Positions 10,591 to 19,976 of a stretch of 64,000 bases of DNA are shown in pieces. The notes below the pieces were generated by a model. That model ran no database searches. It was not told the origin of the DNA and saw only the letters and a program-made list of their open reading frames with translations. How positions within the stretch are numbered: position 1 is the first letter of the stretch; every line of letters starts with the position of its first letter. A program made the translations under genes and the position numbers. Source of the DNA: Bacteroidota bacterium (lineage in GTDB: Bacteria; Bacteroidota; Bacteroidia; AKYH767-A; OLB10); contig JADKFA010000001.1 of the NCBI GenBank assembly GCA_016717725.1, positions 124,001-188,000 on the forward strand, read 5' to 3'.

Positions 10591-11325
10591 ATGCAAACAT
10601 TATTAATAACGATTTTACCTTTAATTGGAGTTTTACTTGGTTGGAGCTTAACACAACTAACAAATTATTTCAACGTTTAGCTTTCTGATAGACGTATTCT
10701 AAAAGAAACACTTTACTTTCTTTTAGAAATGCAACATCAAATTTCAACTGTAAAATCAATAGAAGATGGAGCAGAATCATATTTGCGGACTCTAAATTCA
10801 TCTATCCCCAATTTTACATTAAGTCCTGAAGAAAATACTCAATCACTTATTATAATTAGAAAAATGATGACTGAATTTCACAACCCAAGAATTGAAAGAG
10901 AACTCCAGGAGCTAAATGAAAACTATGATAAGTGTTTACTCAAACTTGCCACCGTTGACCCAATTAGTGCTTACAGGTTAAAGGGGAAGAATAAAATTGT
11001 TTCATACCTTAATCAATGGAACAACTTCGCTTCAGAAAATATAATATTTAATCAAATGGTAATCTCTGACCCAAAAACAATTCAGATTTCAGAATCGATA
11101 ATGCCGCAAGTTGAAACAGAATTAATTAAAGAAACACTTCACGACATTCAAGAAATTATTAAAACAATGGCAAAGCGAATTGGAGGAAAAACCAGTAGGG
11201 ATTTTAGAAAGCAAATCATGCAACCTCAATCAGAAACTAAAATTGAAGTTGATGAAAGAATGAAAAAGTTTGTTGATGAAATAATGATTCCTACAATTAA
11301 AAAAATGCAAGAACAATCCAAATAA
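10591..11325 (+). CDS. Membrane-anchored unknown protein with in-frame TAG
   Basis: An ATG at 10591 opens a frame encoding a single transmembrane anchor (ITILPLIGVLLGWSLTQL), then an amber codon at 10678-10680. The same frame continues without shift (LSDRRILKETLYFLLEMQHQ) to 11325. A TM anchor followed by a charged ILKETLYFLLE-type segment is a layout I have seen in unassigned bacterial membrane-anchored proteins, so the stop probably interrupts one gene of 244 codons. If translation restarts, a 198-residue cytoplasmic form would begin at 10729. The rest is helical with no known domain. Confidence 0.6.
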
Positions 11326-11422
11326 TTTTTGACTAAAACGCTAGAAGAATGTGGTAAATCAAACCTCGTTAACGAGAGGGAGCAAGAAAACATTTTGCCA
11401 TATGCATTTAAAATTTAACTCC

Positions 11423-12343
11423 ATGAATAAAAGCATTCTAATCCTTTTAGTTTTTTCCTTCATGCTGTTAAACACACAAGCACAAACAATAACCGATATT
11501 GACGGAAACATTTATAACACCATTACATTGGGGACACAGATTTGGACAAAAGAAAATTTGAAGACTACCCGCTTTAATAATGGCGATTCTATTGCGACCA
11601 CTTCATTGCCCATCAATAATGATTCTACTTCCATATTTCAATGGTCCTATAACCAAGATTCATTAAACATCCCTGTGTATGGGCGATTATATACTTGGTA
11701 TGCGGTTACAGATAACCGTAATGTTTGTCCTACAGGTTGGCATGTTCCCAGTGAGGCGGAATGGATAAGTTTGGCCAATTTTTTAGGTGGCGATACCATT
11801 GCCGGCGATAAAATGAAAGAAATAGGAACAACGCATTGGTTGAGCACTACGGGCTCGGTTTCGAATTCAAGTGACTTCACCGCTTTACCCGGAGGGCAAA
11901 GGGGAAATCCAACCGGATTTAGCAACCTATACACCTTAGGTGCATTCTGGAGCACAACGGCATGGGGCTCCAGCGCCTTTCCCAGAGCATACATCTTCAG
12001 CTTACAAGCAAACTCTGGTGCTTTACATCAAAGCATTTCTGTTGCTAATTGTGGCTTTGCGGTTCGATGCGTTAAAGATTTAACAGCAGGCATCCAAAAC
12101 TTAATTCCCGAAGATGAAATCAAAATTTATCCGAATCCCACAAAAGATAAAATAAATATTTCACTGGAAGAAATTAAGAATTCCATCGCTTTCATTTACG
12201 ACATAAGCGGAAAGCTCATTTTTCAACAGTCACTCATCCATAAAATAAATCCTATTGACGTTAATTTTTTACCTGTTGGGGTTTATGTCATCAAGGTGGT
12301 GGGAATGGACTTTAGTGTAGAGAGGAAGTTGGTGAAAGAATGA
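11423..12343 (+). CDS. Secreted FISUMP-domain protein with T9SS sorting tail
   Basis: The start at 11423 gives a clean signal peptide (MNKSILILLVFSFMLLNTQA), better than the longer frame from 11351. The body carries the Fibrobacter succinogenes major paralogous (FISUMP) domain: TITLGTQIWTKENLKT near the start, then YTWYAVTDNRNVCPTGWHVP, then an AFWSTTAWGSS block and a closing GFAVRCVKD. The C-terminus (IYPNPTKDKINI onward) is a type A T9SS sorting domain, so the protein should be exported through the T9SS and possibly surface-anchored. Its function is unknown. Confidence 0.8.
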   Translation: MNKSILILLVFSFMLLNTQAQTITDIDGNIYNTITLGTQIWTKENLKTTRFNNGDSIATTSLPINNDSTSIFQWSYNQDSLNIPVYGRLYTWYAVTDNRNVCPTGWHVPSEAEWISLANFLGGDTIAGDKMKEIGTTHWLSTTGSVSNSSDFTALPGGQRGNPTGFSNLYTLGAFWSTTAWGSSAFPRAYIFSLQANSGALHQSISVANCGFAVRCVKDLTAGIQNLIPEDEIKIYPNPTKDKINISLEEIKNSIAFIYDISGKLIFQQSLIHKINPIDVNFLPVGVYVIKVVGMDFSVERKLVKE

Positions 12344-12387
12344 GGTTTGGAGAGAACAACACGGATTATGTGATGAGGGCAGTTGCA

Positions 12388-12431
12388 ACATTGAAATTAA
12401 TGGTTAGGTTTAATCTCTCAAATAATAGAAT
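12388..12431. repeat. Dispersed repeat, copy 2
   Basis: Carries TTTAATCTCTCAAATAATAG, one base shorter in the A/T tract than copies 1 and 3. The rest of the gap 12344-12672 holds no recognisable gene. Confidence 0.55.
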
Positions 12432-12672
12432 TCGTAAGAATATGTGAGAGCTTTATGCAAAAGAAGGAACATGATTATTTATCTGGCTGAACGACATAAT
12501 ATCAGAACAATATGAAGTGGCAGTTGACAACTCAACTAAAAAAATTCTTACTAAAGATTTAAATCAGCAACAAAAAAGCAATCGTGGGTTGAATTTTTCC
12601 TGAGTGAAAAAATGACTTTAAGAAAATTAAAATGATTATCCGCTTACTTGAACCCCACAAATTAATGACAAT

Positions 12673-12777
12673 GATTCGCAAAATGAATAAATTCAGCGTT
12701 TAATTTTCATTAATTTTATGGATTGATAATCATTATGTTACACAAACTTGATAAACAATTGTTCGCAAAATGCGAAC
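12673..12777. promoter_or_regulatory. HigA operator pair upstream of higBA
   Basis: A perfect dyad GTTCGCAAAATGCGAAC occupies 12761-12777, 25 bases before the toxin start. A degraded copy, GATTCGCAAAATGAAT, lies at 12673-12688. Two spaced operators upstream of a toxin-antitoxin operon fit autorepression by the HTH antitoxin. The assignment to HigA is inference. Confidence 0.55.
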
Positions 12778-12801
12778 TTTTTATAATTTTATCGTATATT
12801 T

Positions 12802-13155
12802 ATGAAAGTAAACATTATTAGAAAGCAATCTATAGAAGATTACGAAGTGACATCAAATTCAAGAAAGTCATTTGAAGATTGGGTTAATAAAGCACTCTAT
12901 GCGGATTGGAATTCTACAAATGACATAAAAAAGACCTTTGGTTCTGCAGATATATTAGGTGAAAATTGCCATAGAATTGTCTTTAATATAGCTGGTAATA
13001 ATTACCGAATGATATGCAAGTACAAATTTAGAAAGATTGTTAAAAACAAAAAGCCAAGTGTACATCTGTTTGTTTGTTGGATTGGAACTCATGCTGAATA
13101 TGATGAACTCTGTGCTCGAAGATTACAATATACCATAAATTTATACAAGAAATGA
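12802..13155 (+). CDS. higB: HigB-family mRNA interferase toxin
   Basis: A 117-residue toxin of the HigB/RelE superfamily, which cleaves mRNA at the ribosome. Family-like blocks are visible: an N-terminal helical stretch (SFEDWVNKALYADWN), GENCHRIVFNIAGNNYRMICK in the strand core, and a C-terminal HLFVCWIGTHAEYDEL, in which the histidine and aspartate are typical. It overlaps the antitoxin by 4 bases (ATGA). The toxin-first order is characteristic of higBA. Confidence 0.85.
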   Translation: MKVNIIRKQSIEDYEVTSNSRKSFEDWVNKALYADWNSTNDIKKTFGSADILGENCHRIVFNIAGNNYRMICKYKFRKIVKNKKPSVHLFVCWIGTHAEYDELCARRLQYTINLYKK

Positions 13156-13589
13156 GAACAAAATTAAAATATACTGTCATCAAAAATAGAGAACAATATG
13201 ATGAGTATTGTTCAATTTTGGAAGATTTGGTTGATATGGACTCAGATGATGAATCAATTGTTGATGAAATTGATTTGTTAACTGCGCTTATTGAAACTTA
13301 CGATCGAGAACATACTATTTTCAACGAGTTGGACCCAGTAGAATTGCTGAGTTCATTAATGGCTGTACGAAATATGAAAGCTACTGAATTGGCGCAGCAT
13401 TTAAATACAAGTAGAGGTAATTTATCTGACATTTTAAATTATAAAAGAGCTTTATCAAAAGATATGATTAGAAAATTAGCTTCTTTGTTTAAACTGTCTC
13501 AAGAAGCTTTTAATAGACAATACAAACTAATTGAAAGCGTCTCTTCTGCAAAATCAAAAAAGAAAAAAGTTCTTGCGTATTCTCATTAA
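13152..13589 (+). CDS. higA: HigA-type HTH antitoxin
   Basis: A 145-residue antitoxin. The N-terminal half is acidic, and the XRE helix-turn-helix lies near residues 75-125 (NMKATELAQHLNTSRGNLSD). The C-terminus is lysine-rich. It is expected to neutralise HigB and, with it, repress the dyad at 12761-12777. Confidence 0.85.
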   Translation: MRTKLKYTVIKNREQYDEYCSILEDLVDMDSDDESIVDEIDLLTALIETYDREHTIFNELDPVELLSSLMAVRNMKATELAQHLNTSRGNLSDILNYKRALSKDMIRKLASLFKLSQEAFNRQYKLIESVSSAKSKKKKVLAYSH

Positions 13590-13816
13590 TTAATTTCAAT
13601 AATTCTTTCGATATTGATGCAATCATAGGTCCTGATAAAAACCAGACGTAAAAGGAGCTTTGCAACCGTTAATTATTGTGAAAGCAGTGATTATGCCTCC
13701 TCAAATTTATTTATCAGATTAAATTCTCATTTAATACATATCATCTATTCCCAAAAGCTATTCGGTGCAAAAGTTCAGAACTCAAAGAGCAAGCAATGGA
13801 ATTCAAAAATTAAAAA

Positions 13817-14426
13817 ATGGACTTATTTAATCCAACCATCGACGAAACTAAAAATTGGTTGCCAAAAAGACGGAACTGTTAATTATTACGGGAAAATTTT
13901 AAACAAAGAACAATCCGATTTTTACTTCGAGAAACTGTTGGAAACTCTTGAGTGGCGAAATGATGAAGCGATCATTTTTGGAAAAAAAATCATCACCAAA
14001 CGCAAAGTAGCCTGGTACGGGAACGAACCTTTCGAATACACCTACTCCAACATTTCGAAATACGCGCTGCCGTGGACAAAAGAACTGTTAGAATTATTGC
14101 AAATCACTCAACAAAAAACCGGTGAGATTTTTAACTCCTGTTTGGTAAACTTATACCACGACGGAAGCGAAGGTATGGCATGGCACAGCGATGGCGAAAA
14201 AGATTTAAAGAAAGACGGCGCAATCGGTTCGTTGAGTTTCGGAGCAGAACGTAAGTTTGCATTCAAACACAAACAATCGAAAGAAACCATTTCCATCGTT
14301 TTAGAACATGGAAGTCTATTGATGATGAAAGACACCACACAAACGAATTGGCTGCACAGACTACCACCCACTAAACGAACAAATAAACCACGAATTAACC
14401 TTACGTTCAGAACAATTGTTCGGTAA
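13817..14426 (+). CDS. alkB: AlkB-like 2OG-Fe(II) dioxygenase (one frameshift)
   Basis: Repairs alkylated bases by oxidative demethylation. Iron ligands are in WHSDGEKD (HxD) and the distal His of WLHRLPP. The 2-oxoglutarate arginine is in PRINLTFR. The start MDLFNPTIDETKNWLP lies at 13817 in another frame. An A5 run at 13864-13868 breaks it, and A4 would restore a full protein of about 203 residues (LPKDGTVNYYGK). Single-gene unit with no obvious Ada partner. Confidence 0.85.
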
Positions 14427-14490
14427 TAGGGCGACAACAAAATATGAAGAGCAATCACTAAGCAGGGATATGTGACACCCTCTCATCTCT

Positions 14491-14535
14491 ACATCTAATT
14501 AATTTGTAGATTTAATCTCTCAAATAAATAGAAAT
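14491..14535. repeat. Dispersed repeat, copy 3
   Basis: TAGATTTAATCTCTCAAATA followed by AATAGAAA, nearly identical to copy 1. A partial fourth copy of the left half may lie near 15000-15020. Confidence 0.6.
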
Positions 14536-14617
14536 TACAATTCGTTCGCAGAGCATCGCAAGCGAGGGGAAAGCTCCAAAACATTAGTACTATTCCTATG
14601 ATACTGCCGGAATATTA

Positions 14618-14963
14618 ATGACAATAGAAAAAGAAGGTAAACAAAAAACGGACGGAGGAATATTCAAAGTATTTGAATTTTTCACTGAACTAATTGGATG
14701 GTTGCAGATTGTAGCTTCACCGCTATTAATAGGTCTAGCAATTGGAGCAATAATCTACTTTCCTAATCCTTCAACGATTAGACTCCTATTAGGAATAATT
14801 GTAGCGTCCATTGGGCTTGTTATAGGTGTAGTTTGGGCAACAAAAAATGGAAAGGAAAGGGCACCGTTTTTTTCTCTCTCGAATCATGGCGACGCCCGAG
14901 TTAGACAATTTAAAAGAAGAAAGTAACACAACACTGAATGACGAAAAGAAAGGCAAAAACTAA
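14618..14963 (+). CDS. Small two-helix membrane protein (probable frameshifts)
   Basis: The first frame encodes about 102 residues with two hydrophobic helices (near 28-50 and 58-78). After VVWATKN the frame appears shifted at an A6 run near 14841-14846 and a T7 run at 14867-14873. Adding one base to each restores KWKGKGTVFFLSRIMATPEL and an acidic tail ending at 14963. I recognise the general shape of unassigned membrane proteins but no functional family. Confidence 0.55.
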
Positions 14964-15018
14964 CAGGTTTTTTGTGATCGGCAGGCATTTTACCACCTCC
15001 AATTTAATCAGTAGATTC

Positions 15019-15342
15019 AATTAAGGTTTACTGAATAAGTAAAAAAAAAATTATTTATTATAACTTAGTTATTACTTTCAGGGATACATATGCAATCAAA
15101 ATAGTCGAGTTTAAAATAATTTCGTGTATCCTATTTTATATTTTGCAAGGATATTATTGAAATTAAACCATTAAATTTTCAATCACGTCGTCATAGAGGC
15201 AGGTATGACCTGCCTCTATGACGACGTGATATTTATAGAGAGTGAAAACTTGTTGAGACAAGGCATGCCTTGTCTCAACAAGATCATTAGCAAATAAATT
15301 TCGATCCCTCAAGATGGTTTAATTATTCAGTAAACCTTAATT
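15019..15342. mobile_element. MITE-like element with 20-bp terminal inverted repeats
   Basis: AATTAAGGTTTACTGAATAA at 15019-15038 is repeated in perfect inversion at 15323-15342. Inside are a hairpin with 23-base perfect arms and a 3-base loop (15182-15230) and a perfect 34-base palindrome (15249-15282, core AAGGCATGCCTT). There is no open reading frame inside. The architecture is that of a non-autonomous element. I see no clear target duplication at its ends. Confidence 0.6.
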
Positions 15343-15652
15343 ACTGTCTATCAAAATTTCTATTTTTTGACAATCAAAGGATTTTGTCGGAAAATACAAT
15401 AAACAAAGGGTTTTGCCTATAAAATATTTCCTTGTTTTTGGCTGGATCTAGCTGGTTCCATTTAGCTGATTGAGACTAACTGGGAGCAATGACAAAAAAA
15501 TATTGCTTTTACTGTAACTAAAAGCGGAGAAGCACGTACTACAATCTTATCGTTAAAAATTTAACGTCAACATATCTCTAATGCGCTTTCAACATCTTTT
15601 ATTTACTGCAATATAAATTTTATTTATTGCATAACCTTCATCACACCTGATC
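15343..15652. other. Intergenic, nothing recognised
   Basis: 310 bases of AT-rich DNA before the repeat-protein gene. I find no gene, hairpin or good promoter match. Confidence 0.4.
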
Positions 15653-17806
15653 ATGAACCACTCAAAATATATGAAAAAAAACTACAAAAATTATTTAAAT
15701 AGCTTTTGTTTAGCGCTTGCTTTACTAACAATGGCTAGTACCGCTAAAGCACAAACGGTACTATACGATAATGGTCCAATTTTTAACAGTGTGGGAACTG
15801 GTGCAGGAGGTGCAAACGAAAGTGTCTTGTATACTACTTCTTTCGGAATGGGTACCATCGGTTTTGGTGCTCAACAATACGCCTTTAACAGAATAGCCGA
15901 TGTCTTTACGGTTACCGATTGCCAATGGAATGTGGATTCAATAGTTTTCTTCTGTTACCAAACAGGTTCATCAATTGCATCAACCATTACTTCAATAAAT
16001 TTTAGAGTATGGGACAGCATTCCTGATGATGTTGCGTCTACACTTATTTTTGGCGACACTGTCAACAATGCAATGATTAGAACAGAATGGTCCGGTGTTT
16101 ACCGAATTACAGAAACTACAACAGGTAACTCTGCTCGTCCAATTATGAGAAATGTATGCACAGCTTCAGGATTAACTCTCTCTGCAGGTAATTACTGGAT
16201 GGATTGGAGTTATGCAGGAACATTGGCTTCTGGTCCGTGGGGCCAACCCATAGTCTTAACAAACACTGCCGCTACTGGAAATGGTAAACAAAAAGTAAGT
16301 GGTGTTTGGAATAATGCGCTAGATGGAGGAACTGGTACTACAGCGCAAGGCTTTCCTTTTATCATTTACGGAACAAGAATTCAGATAGTGGGTACCGACA
16401 CCAAAACTGAATGTAACTCATACACCTGGATTGATGCAAATACATACACCGCAAACAACAATACAGCTACCCACAATATTGTAGGAGGGGCATCTAACGG
16501 TTGTGATAGTTTAGTAACCTTGGATTTAACGATCATCAATTCCACTGCTGGAACTGACACCAAAACTGAATGTAATTCGTACACTTGGATTGATGGAAAT
16601 ACTTACACCGCAAACAACAATACAGCTACTCACAATATTGTAGGAGGGGCGTCTAACGGTTGTGATAGTTTAGTAACCTTGGATTTAACGATCATCAATT
16701 CCGCTACTGGAACCGACACTAAAACTGAATGTAACTCGTACACCTGGATTGATGGAAATACTTACACAGCAAGTAACAATACGGCGACTTTCAACATTGC
16801 AAACGGTGCTGCTAATGGATGTGATTCCTTGGTTACTCTGGATTTAACGATCATCAATTCTGCTTCTGGAACCGACACCAAAACTGAATGTAATTCATAC
16901 ACCTGGATTGATGGAAACACTTACACAGTAAACAACAATACAGCTACTTTCAACATTGCCAACGGTGCTGCTAATGGATGTGATTCCTTGGTTACTCTTG
17001 ATTTAACAATCATCAATTCTGCTACCGGAACCGACACTAGAACTGAATGTAACTCATACACCTGGATTGATGGAAATACTTACACAGCAAGCAACAATAC
17101 GGCTACATTCAACATTGCCAACGGTGCTGCTAATGGATGTGATTCCTTGGTTACTCTTGATTTAACGATCATCAATTCTGCTACCGGAACCGACACTAGA
17201 ACTGAATGTAACTCATACACCTGGATTGATGGAAATACTTACACAGCAAGCAACAATACGGCTACATTCAACATTGCCAACGGTGCTGCTAATGGATGTG
17301 ATTCTTTGGTTACTCTTGATCTAACCATAAACAATGTATCAGACCTCACCACCTCAACTATCGGAATAACAATTACTGCAAACAATTCTGGAGCTACTTA
17401 TCAGTGGTTAGATTGCAATAATAATTACGCCATCATTGCTTCTGAAATAAGTCAATCCTTCACAGCTACTATCAATGGTGATTATGCTGTTGAGTTAACA
17501 GAAAATGGATGTATTGACACTTCTGCATGTGTTGCAATTACAAATGTAGGTGTACTTGAAAACAGCATTGGCGATGGACTTTTAGTCTATCCAAACCCTA
17601 GCAATGGAATTTTCTCAATTGACCTTGGATCTGTATATGAAAATGCTCAAATTTCAATTACTGATATACTTGGAAAATTGATTGACACAAAAAACTATTC
17701 TCAATCACAAATTCTAAAATTAACACTGCGAGAGCAGGCAGGTATTTACATCCTATCGATTAAAGCGGATGATAAAATGGCTGTTATTCGTTTGATAAAA
17801 AAATAA
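15653..17806 (+). CDS. T9SS cargo protein with six 53-residue tandem repeats
   Basis: A 717-residue secreted protein. The signal peptide follows either start (15653, or more likely 15671, MKKNYKNYL) and ends at AKAQ. Residues 35-245 form a beta-rich domain. About residues 246-563 contain six near-identical repeats of 53 residues, each with TECNSYTWIDGNTYT and NGCDSLVTLDLTI; the paired cysteines may bridge. A short Ig-like segment and a type A sorting domain (LLVYPNPSNGIFSI) follow. It probably acts as a surface or adhesin-like protein. It is transcribed alone and followed by a strong hairpin terminator. Confidence 0.85.
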   Translation: MNHSKYMKKNYKNYLNSFCLALALLTMASTAKAQTVLYDNGPIFNSVGTGAGGANESVLYTTSFGMGTIGFGAQQYAFNRIADVFTVTDCQWNVDSIVFFCYQTGSSIASTITSINFRVWDSIPDDVASTLIFGDTVNNAMIRTEWSGVYRITETTTGNSARPIMRNVCTASGLTLSAGNYWMDWSYAGTLASGPWGQPIVLTNTAATGNGKQKVSGVWNNALDGGTGTTAQGFPFIIYGTRIQIVGTDTKTECNSYTWIDANTYTANNNTATHNIVGGASNGCDSLVTLDLTIINSTAGTDTKTECNSYTWIDGNTYTANNNTATHNIVGGASNGCDSLVTLDLTIINSATGTDTKTECNSYTWIDGNTYTASNNTATFNIANGAANGCDSLVTLDLTIINSASGTDTKTECNSYTWIDGNTYTVNNNTATFNIANGAANGCDSLVTLDLTIINSATGTDTRTECNSYTWIDGNTYTASNNTATFNIANGAANGCDSLVTLDLTIINSATGTDTRTECNSYTWIDGNTYTASNNTATFNIANGAANGCDSLVTLDLTINNVSDLTTSTIGITITANNSGATYQWLDCNNNYAIIASEISQSFTATINGDYAVELTENGCIDTSACVAITNVGVLENSIGDGLLVYPNPSNGIFSIDLGSVYENAQISITDILGKLIDTKNYSQSQILKLTLREQAGIYILSIKADDKMAVIRLIKK
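16390..17343 (+). repeat. Six tandem 159-bp coding repeats
   Basis: Units begin near 16390, 16549, 16708, 16867, 17026 and 17185, all in frame. Units 5 and 6 are almost identical at the DNA level, while units 1-2 share a HNIVGGASNG variant in place of FNIANGAANG. This shows recent duplication within an older array. Confidence 0.85.
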
Positions 17807-17818
17807 AATAATTTGCCA

Positions 17819-17872
17819 AGTGAGAGCTTCACCCTGCAGGATATTCCTGCAAGTTGAAGCTCTCACTTTTTT
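17819..17872 (+). terminator. Rho-independent terminator
   Basis: Arms AGTGAGAGCTTCA (17819-17831) and TGAAGCTCTCACT (17855-17867) enclose an inner CTGCAGG/CCTGCA stem and are followed by a run of T. It lies 13 bases after the repeat-protein stop codon. Confidence 0.8.
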
Positions 17873-18284
17873 CATTAGGTTCATACACTAACCCCATCCT
17901 GGCATAAATTTCTTTCTTCGCTAGAGCTTCACAGAGGCAAGCTAGCTTGGGCACCAACAATTTCAACCAATTTTTTAGATTCCCAAATCTATTGCCCAAT
18001 CCTTCTGTCACGAGACTTCGCGAAGAACCCCTATTCTACTAAAGCAGCTCTTAAAAAAGCGGATCAATAGGTTAAAAGTCAGAATGGCTTTTGCTAAAAT
18101 CCATTAAAGAAATCCCAAGTCGAATTCTCAATTATTTTTAGGCTGTGAATTCGTATTTTTAAAAGCATATTTATGTTCATCCCTATATTTAGTTACATTG
18201 AAAAGTAAGAACATCAGTAAATTCCCATTTTAAATAAATCAAACAACACCTAAAAAATGTACTTTCGATAAAAATTAAATCGCA
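17873..18284. other. Intergenic, no supported gene
   Basis: About 410 bases between two T9SS cargo genes. A short - strand frame here is partly the translation of the terminator hairpin and is not accepted. A CTTCGCGAAG palindrome lies near 18015. Confidence 0.4.
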
Positions 18285-19816
18285 ATGAAAAAAGCTTACC
18301 TCTCTCTGTTATTATGCATTGGCATCAACTTCAGCATTCATGCACAAGTACCTTCTTATGTTCCAACAACGGGCTTAGTGGGCTGGTGGGGATTTTCGGG
18401 AAATGCGAATGACGCTAGTGGAAATGGAAATAACTTTACGGTTACAGGCGCAACGTTAACAACCGATCGAAACGGAACTCCTAATTCGGCGTATTTATTC
18501 AATGGATCATCACAATATTTAGTGAATAATAATTTATCGCATTTATTCTCGGAGGCAGGAAGTTTTTCTGTATCCATCTGGATAAATAAAACAGCAACTG
18601 CAACAGGTTCTGCTATTATGAGTGGTAATACAAACGGAGGTCCCTTTATTTGGATCATTCAAGGCAATGCTACCGATATGATGCTTGGCACGAACAAGCA
18701 AGGTTCTGCGTGGTTTTGGGCTCAAACACCATTCACATTAAGTAACTGGGATCACTATGTGGGCGTTTATGCGACTAACGATATGTTTCTTTACAAGAAT
18801 GGAGCTTTACTTGCGACCAATACCTATACACATACAGGTGCAACTACAGCAATAGAACCTTTATATGTTGGTAGAGGAGCTGGCGGAACATATTTAGGTG
18901 GAAAAACAGATGATATTGGCATTTGGAATCGCGCTTTAACTTCTCAAGAAATTTTAGATTTATACAATGCTTCTTGTGGTAGCTTAGTTACTGTTCAACC
19001 ACTGAGCCAGAATTTATATGTTGGCAACAGTACCTCTTTCACCACACAAGCGCCAGGCGCTACGTTTCAGTGGCAGCGACTTGTGGGTACAACCTATCAA
19101 AACATTGTTAATGGCGGACAATATGCAGGAGCAACTACCAATGCATTAGCGGTATTAACGGTGACTATGGCTAATAATAATTCTCAATATCGATGTAGAG
19201 TTTCCATAGGCGCTTGTTTTGATACGACCACTGCTGCTACACTCACTGTATGTGGGCAAATAACTACACAACCGGTAAACCAAACCGTAAACATTACCAC
19301 CGATGCTAAGATGATTGCAAGGTCTAATGATTTAGGAGCAACCTATCAATGGCAGAATGACATCGGTAGCGGATTTACGAACATCACGAACGGTGGACAA
19401 TACAACGGCGCAACCAATGATACATTACTCATTACAGGAACCACCATGGGAACGACGGAGAGCAATTTCGTTGCATCATCAATTCGGGAAGTTGTATTGA
19501 TACCTCCAGCATTGGAATACTTTCCATCAACAACAATGTAGGAATTCAGGAAAACACCATTGAGAATTTATTTAGCTTGTATCCAAATCCAGCCTATGAA
19601 TTTTTAAATATAAATGCCACCACTAAATTAATCGGGGCAAATTATTCAATTTTCAATCTTATTGGAAAAGAAGTTTTAAAAGGAACAATCACTGGCGAAA
19701 ACACCAACATCAACATTTCCCAACTCAGCGCAGGAAGATATTTGATTGCCATTGGCGATGCGAAAGTGCAGGGATTTGAGGTGGTGAAGATGCTAGTCGC
19801 GAAGCTTCGCGATTAG
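18285..19816 (+). CDS. LamG/Ig-like T9SS cargo protein (one frameshift)
   Basis: Signal peptide MKKAYLSLLLCIGINFSIHA, then a concanavalin A-like LamG domain (about residues 25-230; LVGWWGFSGNANDASGNGN at its start and KTDDIGIWNRALTSQEI at its end, both typical). Two Ig-like repeats with ATFQWQR and ATYQWQN cores follow. The frame shifts near 19465; the second frame reads CIINSGSCIDTSS and then a sorting domain (LYPNPAYEFLNI) ending at 19816. The protein is secreted through the T9SS and probably binds carbohydrate or matrix. The last residues (AKLRD) come from a palindrome abutting the gene. Confidence 0.8.
19797..19812. repeat. 16-base perfect palindrome at gene end
   Basis: TCGCGAAGCTTCGCGA lies inside the last codons of the LamG gene and directly abuts the heptamer array. 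It replaces what would normally be the end of a sorting domain. Confidence 0.6.
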
Positions 19817-19976
19817 ATGTTAGATTTTAGATGTTAGATGTTAGATGTTAGATTTTAGATTTTAGATGTTAGATGTTAGATGTTAGTTGTTAGATGTTAG
19901 TTGTTAGTTGTTAGTTGTTAGTTGTTAGTTGTTAGTTGTTAGTTGTTAGTTGTTAGTTGTTAGTTGTTAGTTGTTG
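19813..19976. repeat. Heptanucleotide tandem array (TTAGATG / TTAGTTG)
   Basis: About 23 units of seven bases. The left part is mainly TTAGATG with some TTAGATT, and the right part is uniform TTAGTTG. The variant pattern suggests replication slippage spreading from the right. The array begins at the stop codon of the LamG protein gene. Confidence 0.9.

Noticed and set aside
11351..11422. Longer start for the FISUMP gene
   Set aside because: The N-terminal extension is polar and delays the signal peptide; Met at 11423 gives a normal secretion signal.
10431..14535. Integron attC sites
   Set aside because: No RYYYAAC/GTTRRRY pairs with the right spacing and no integrase in the window.
16390..17343. 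CRISPR array
   Set aside because: Units are 159 bases, contiguous and in frame with a secreted protein; there are no spacers or cas genes.
17829..18011. 60-codon - strand frame
   Set aside because: Its end is the translation of the terminator hairpin, and I see no domain.
19813..19976. CRISPR or origin iterons
   Set aside because: Simple heptamer slippage array with no spacing or replication genes nearby.
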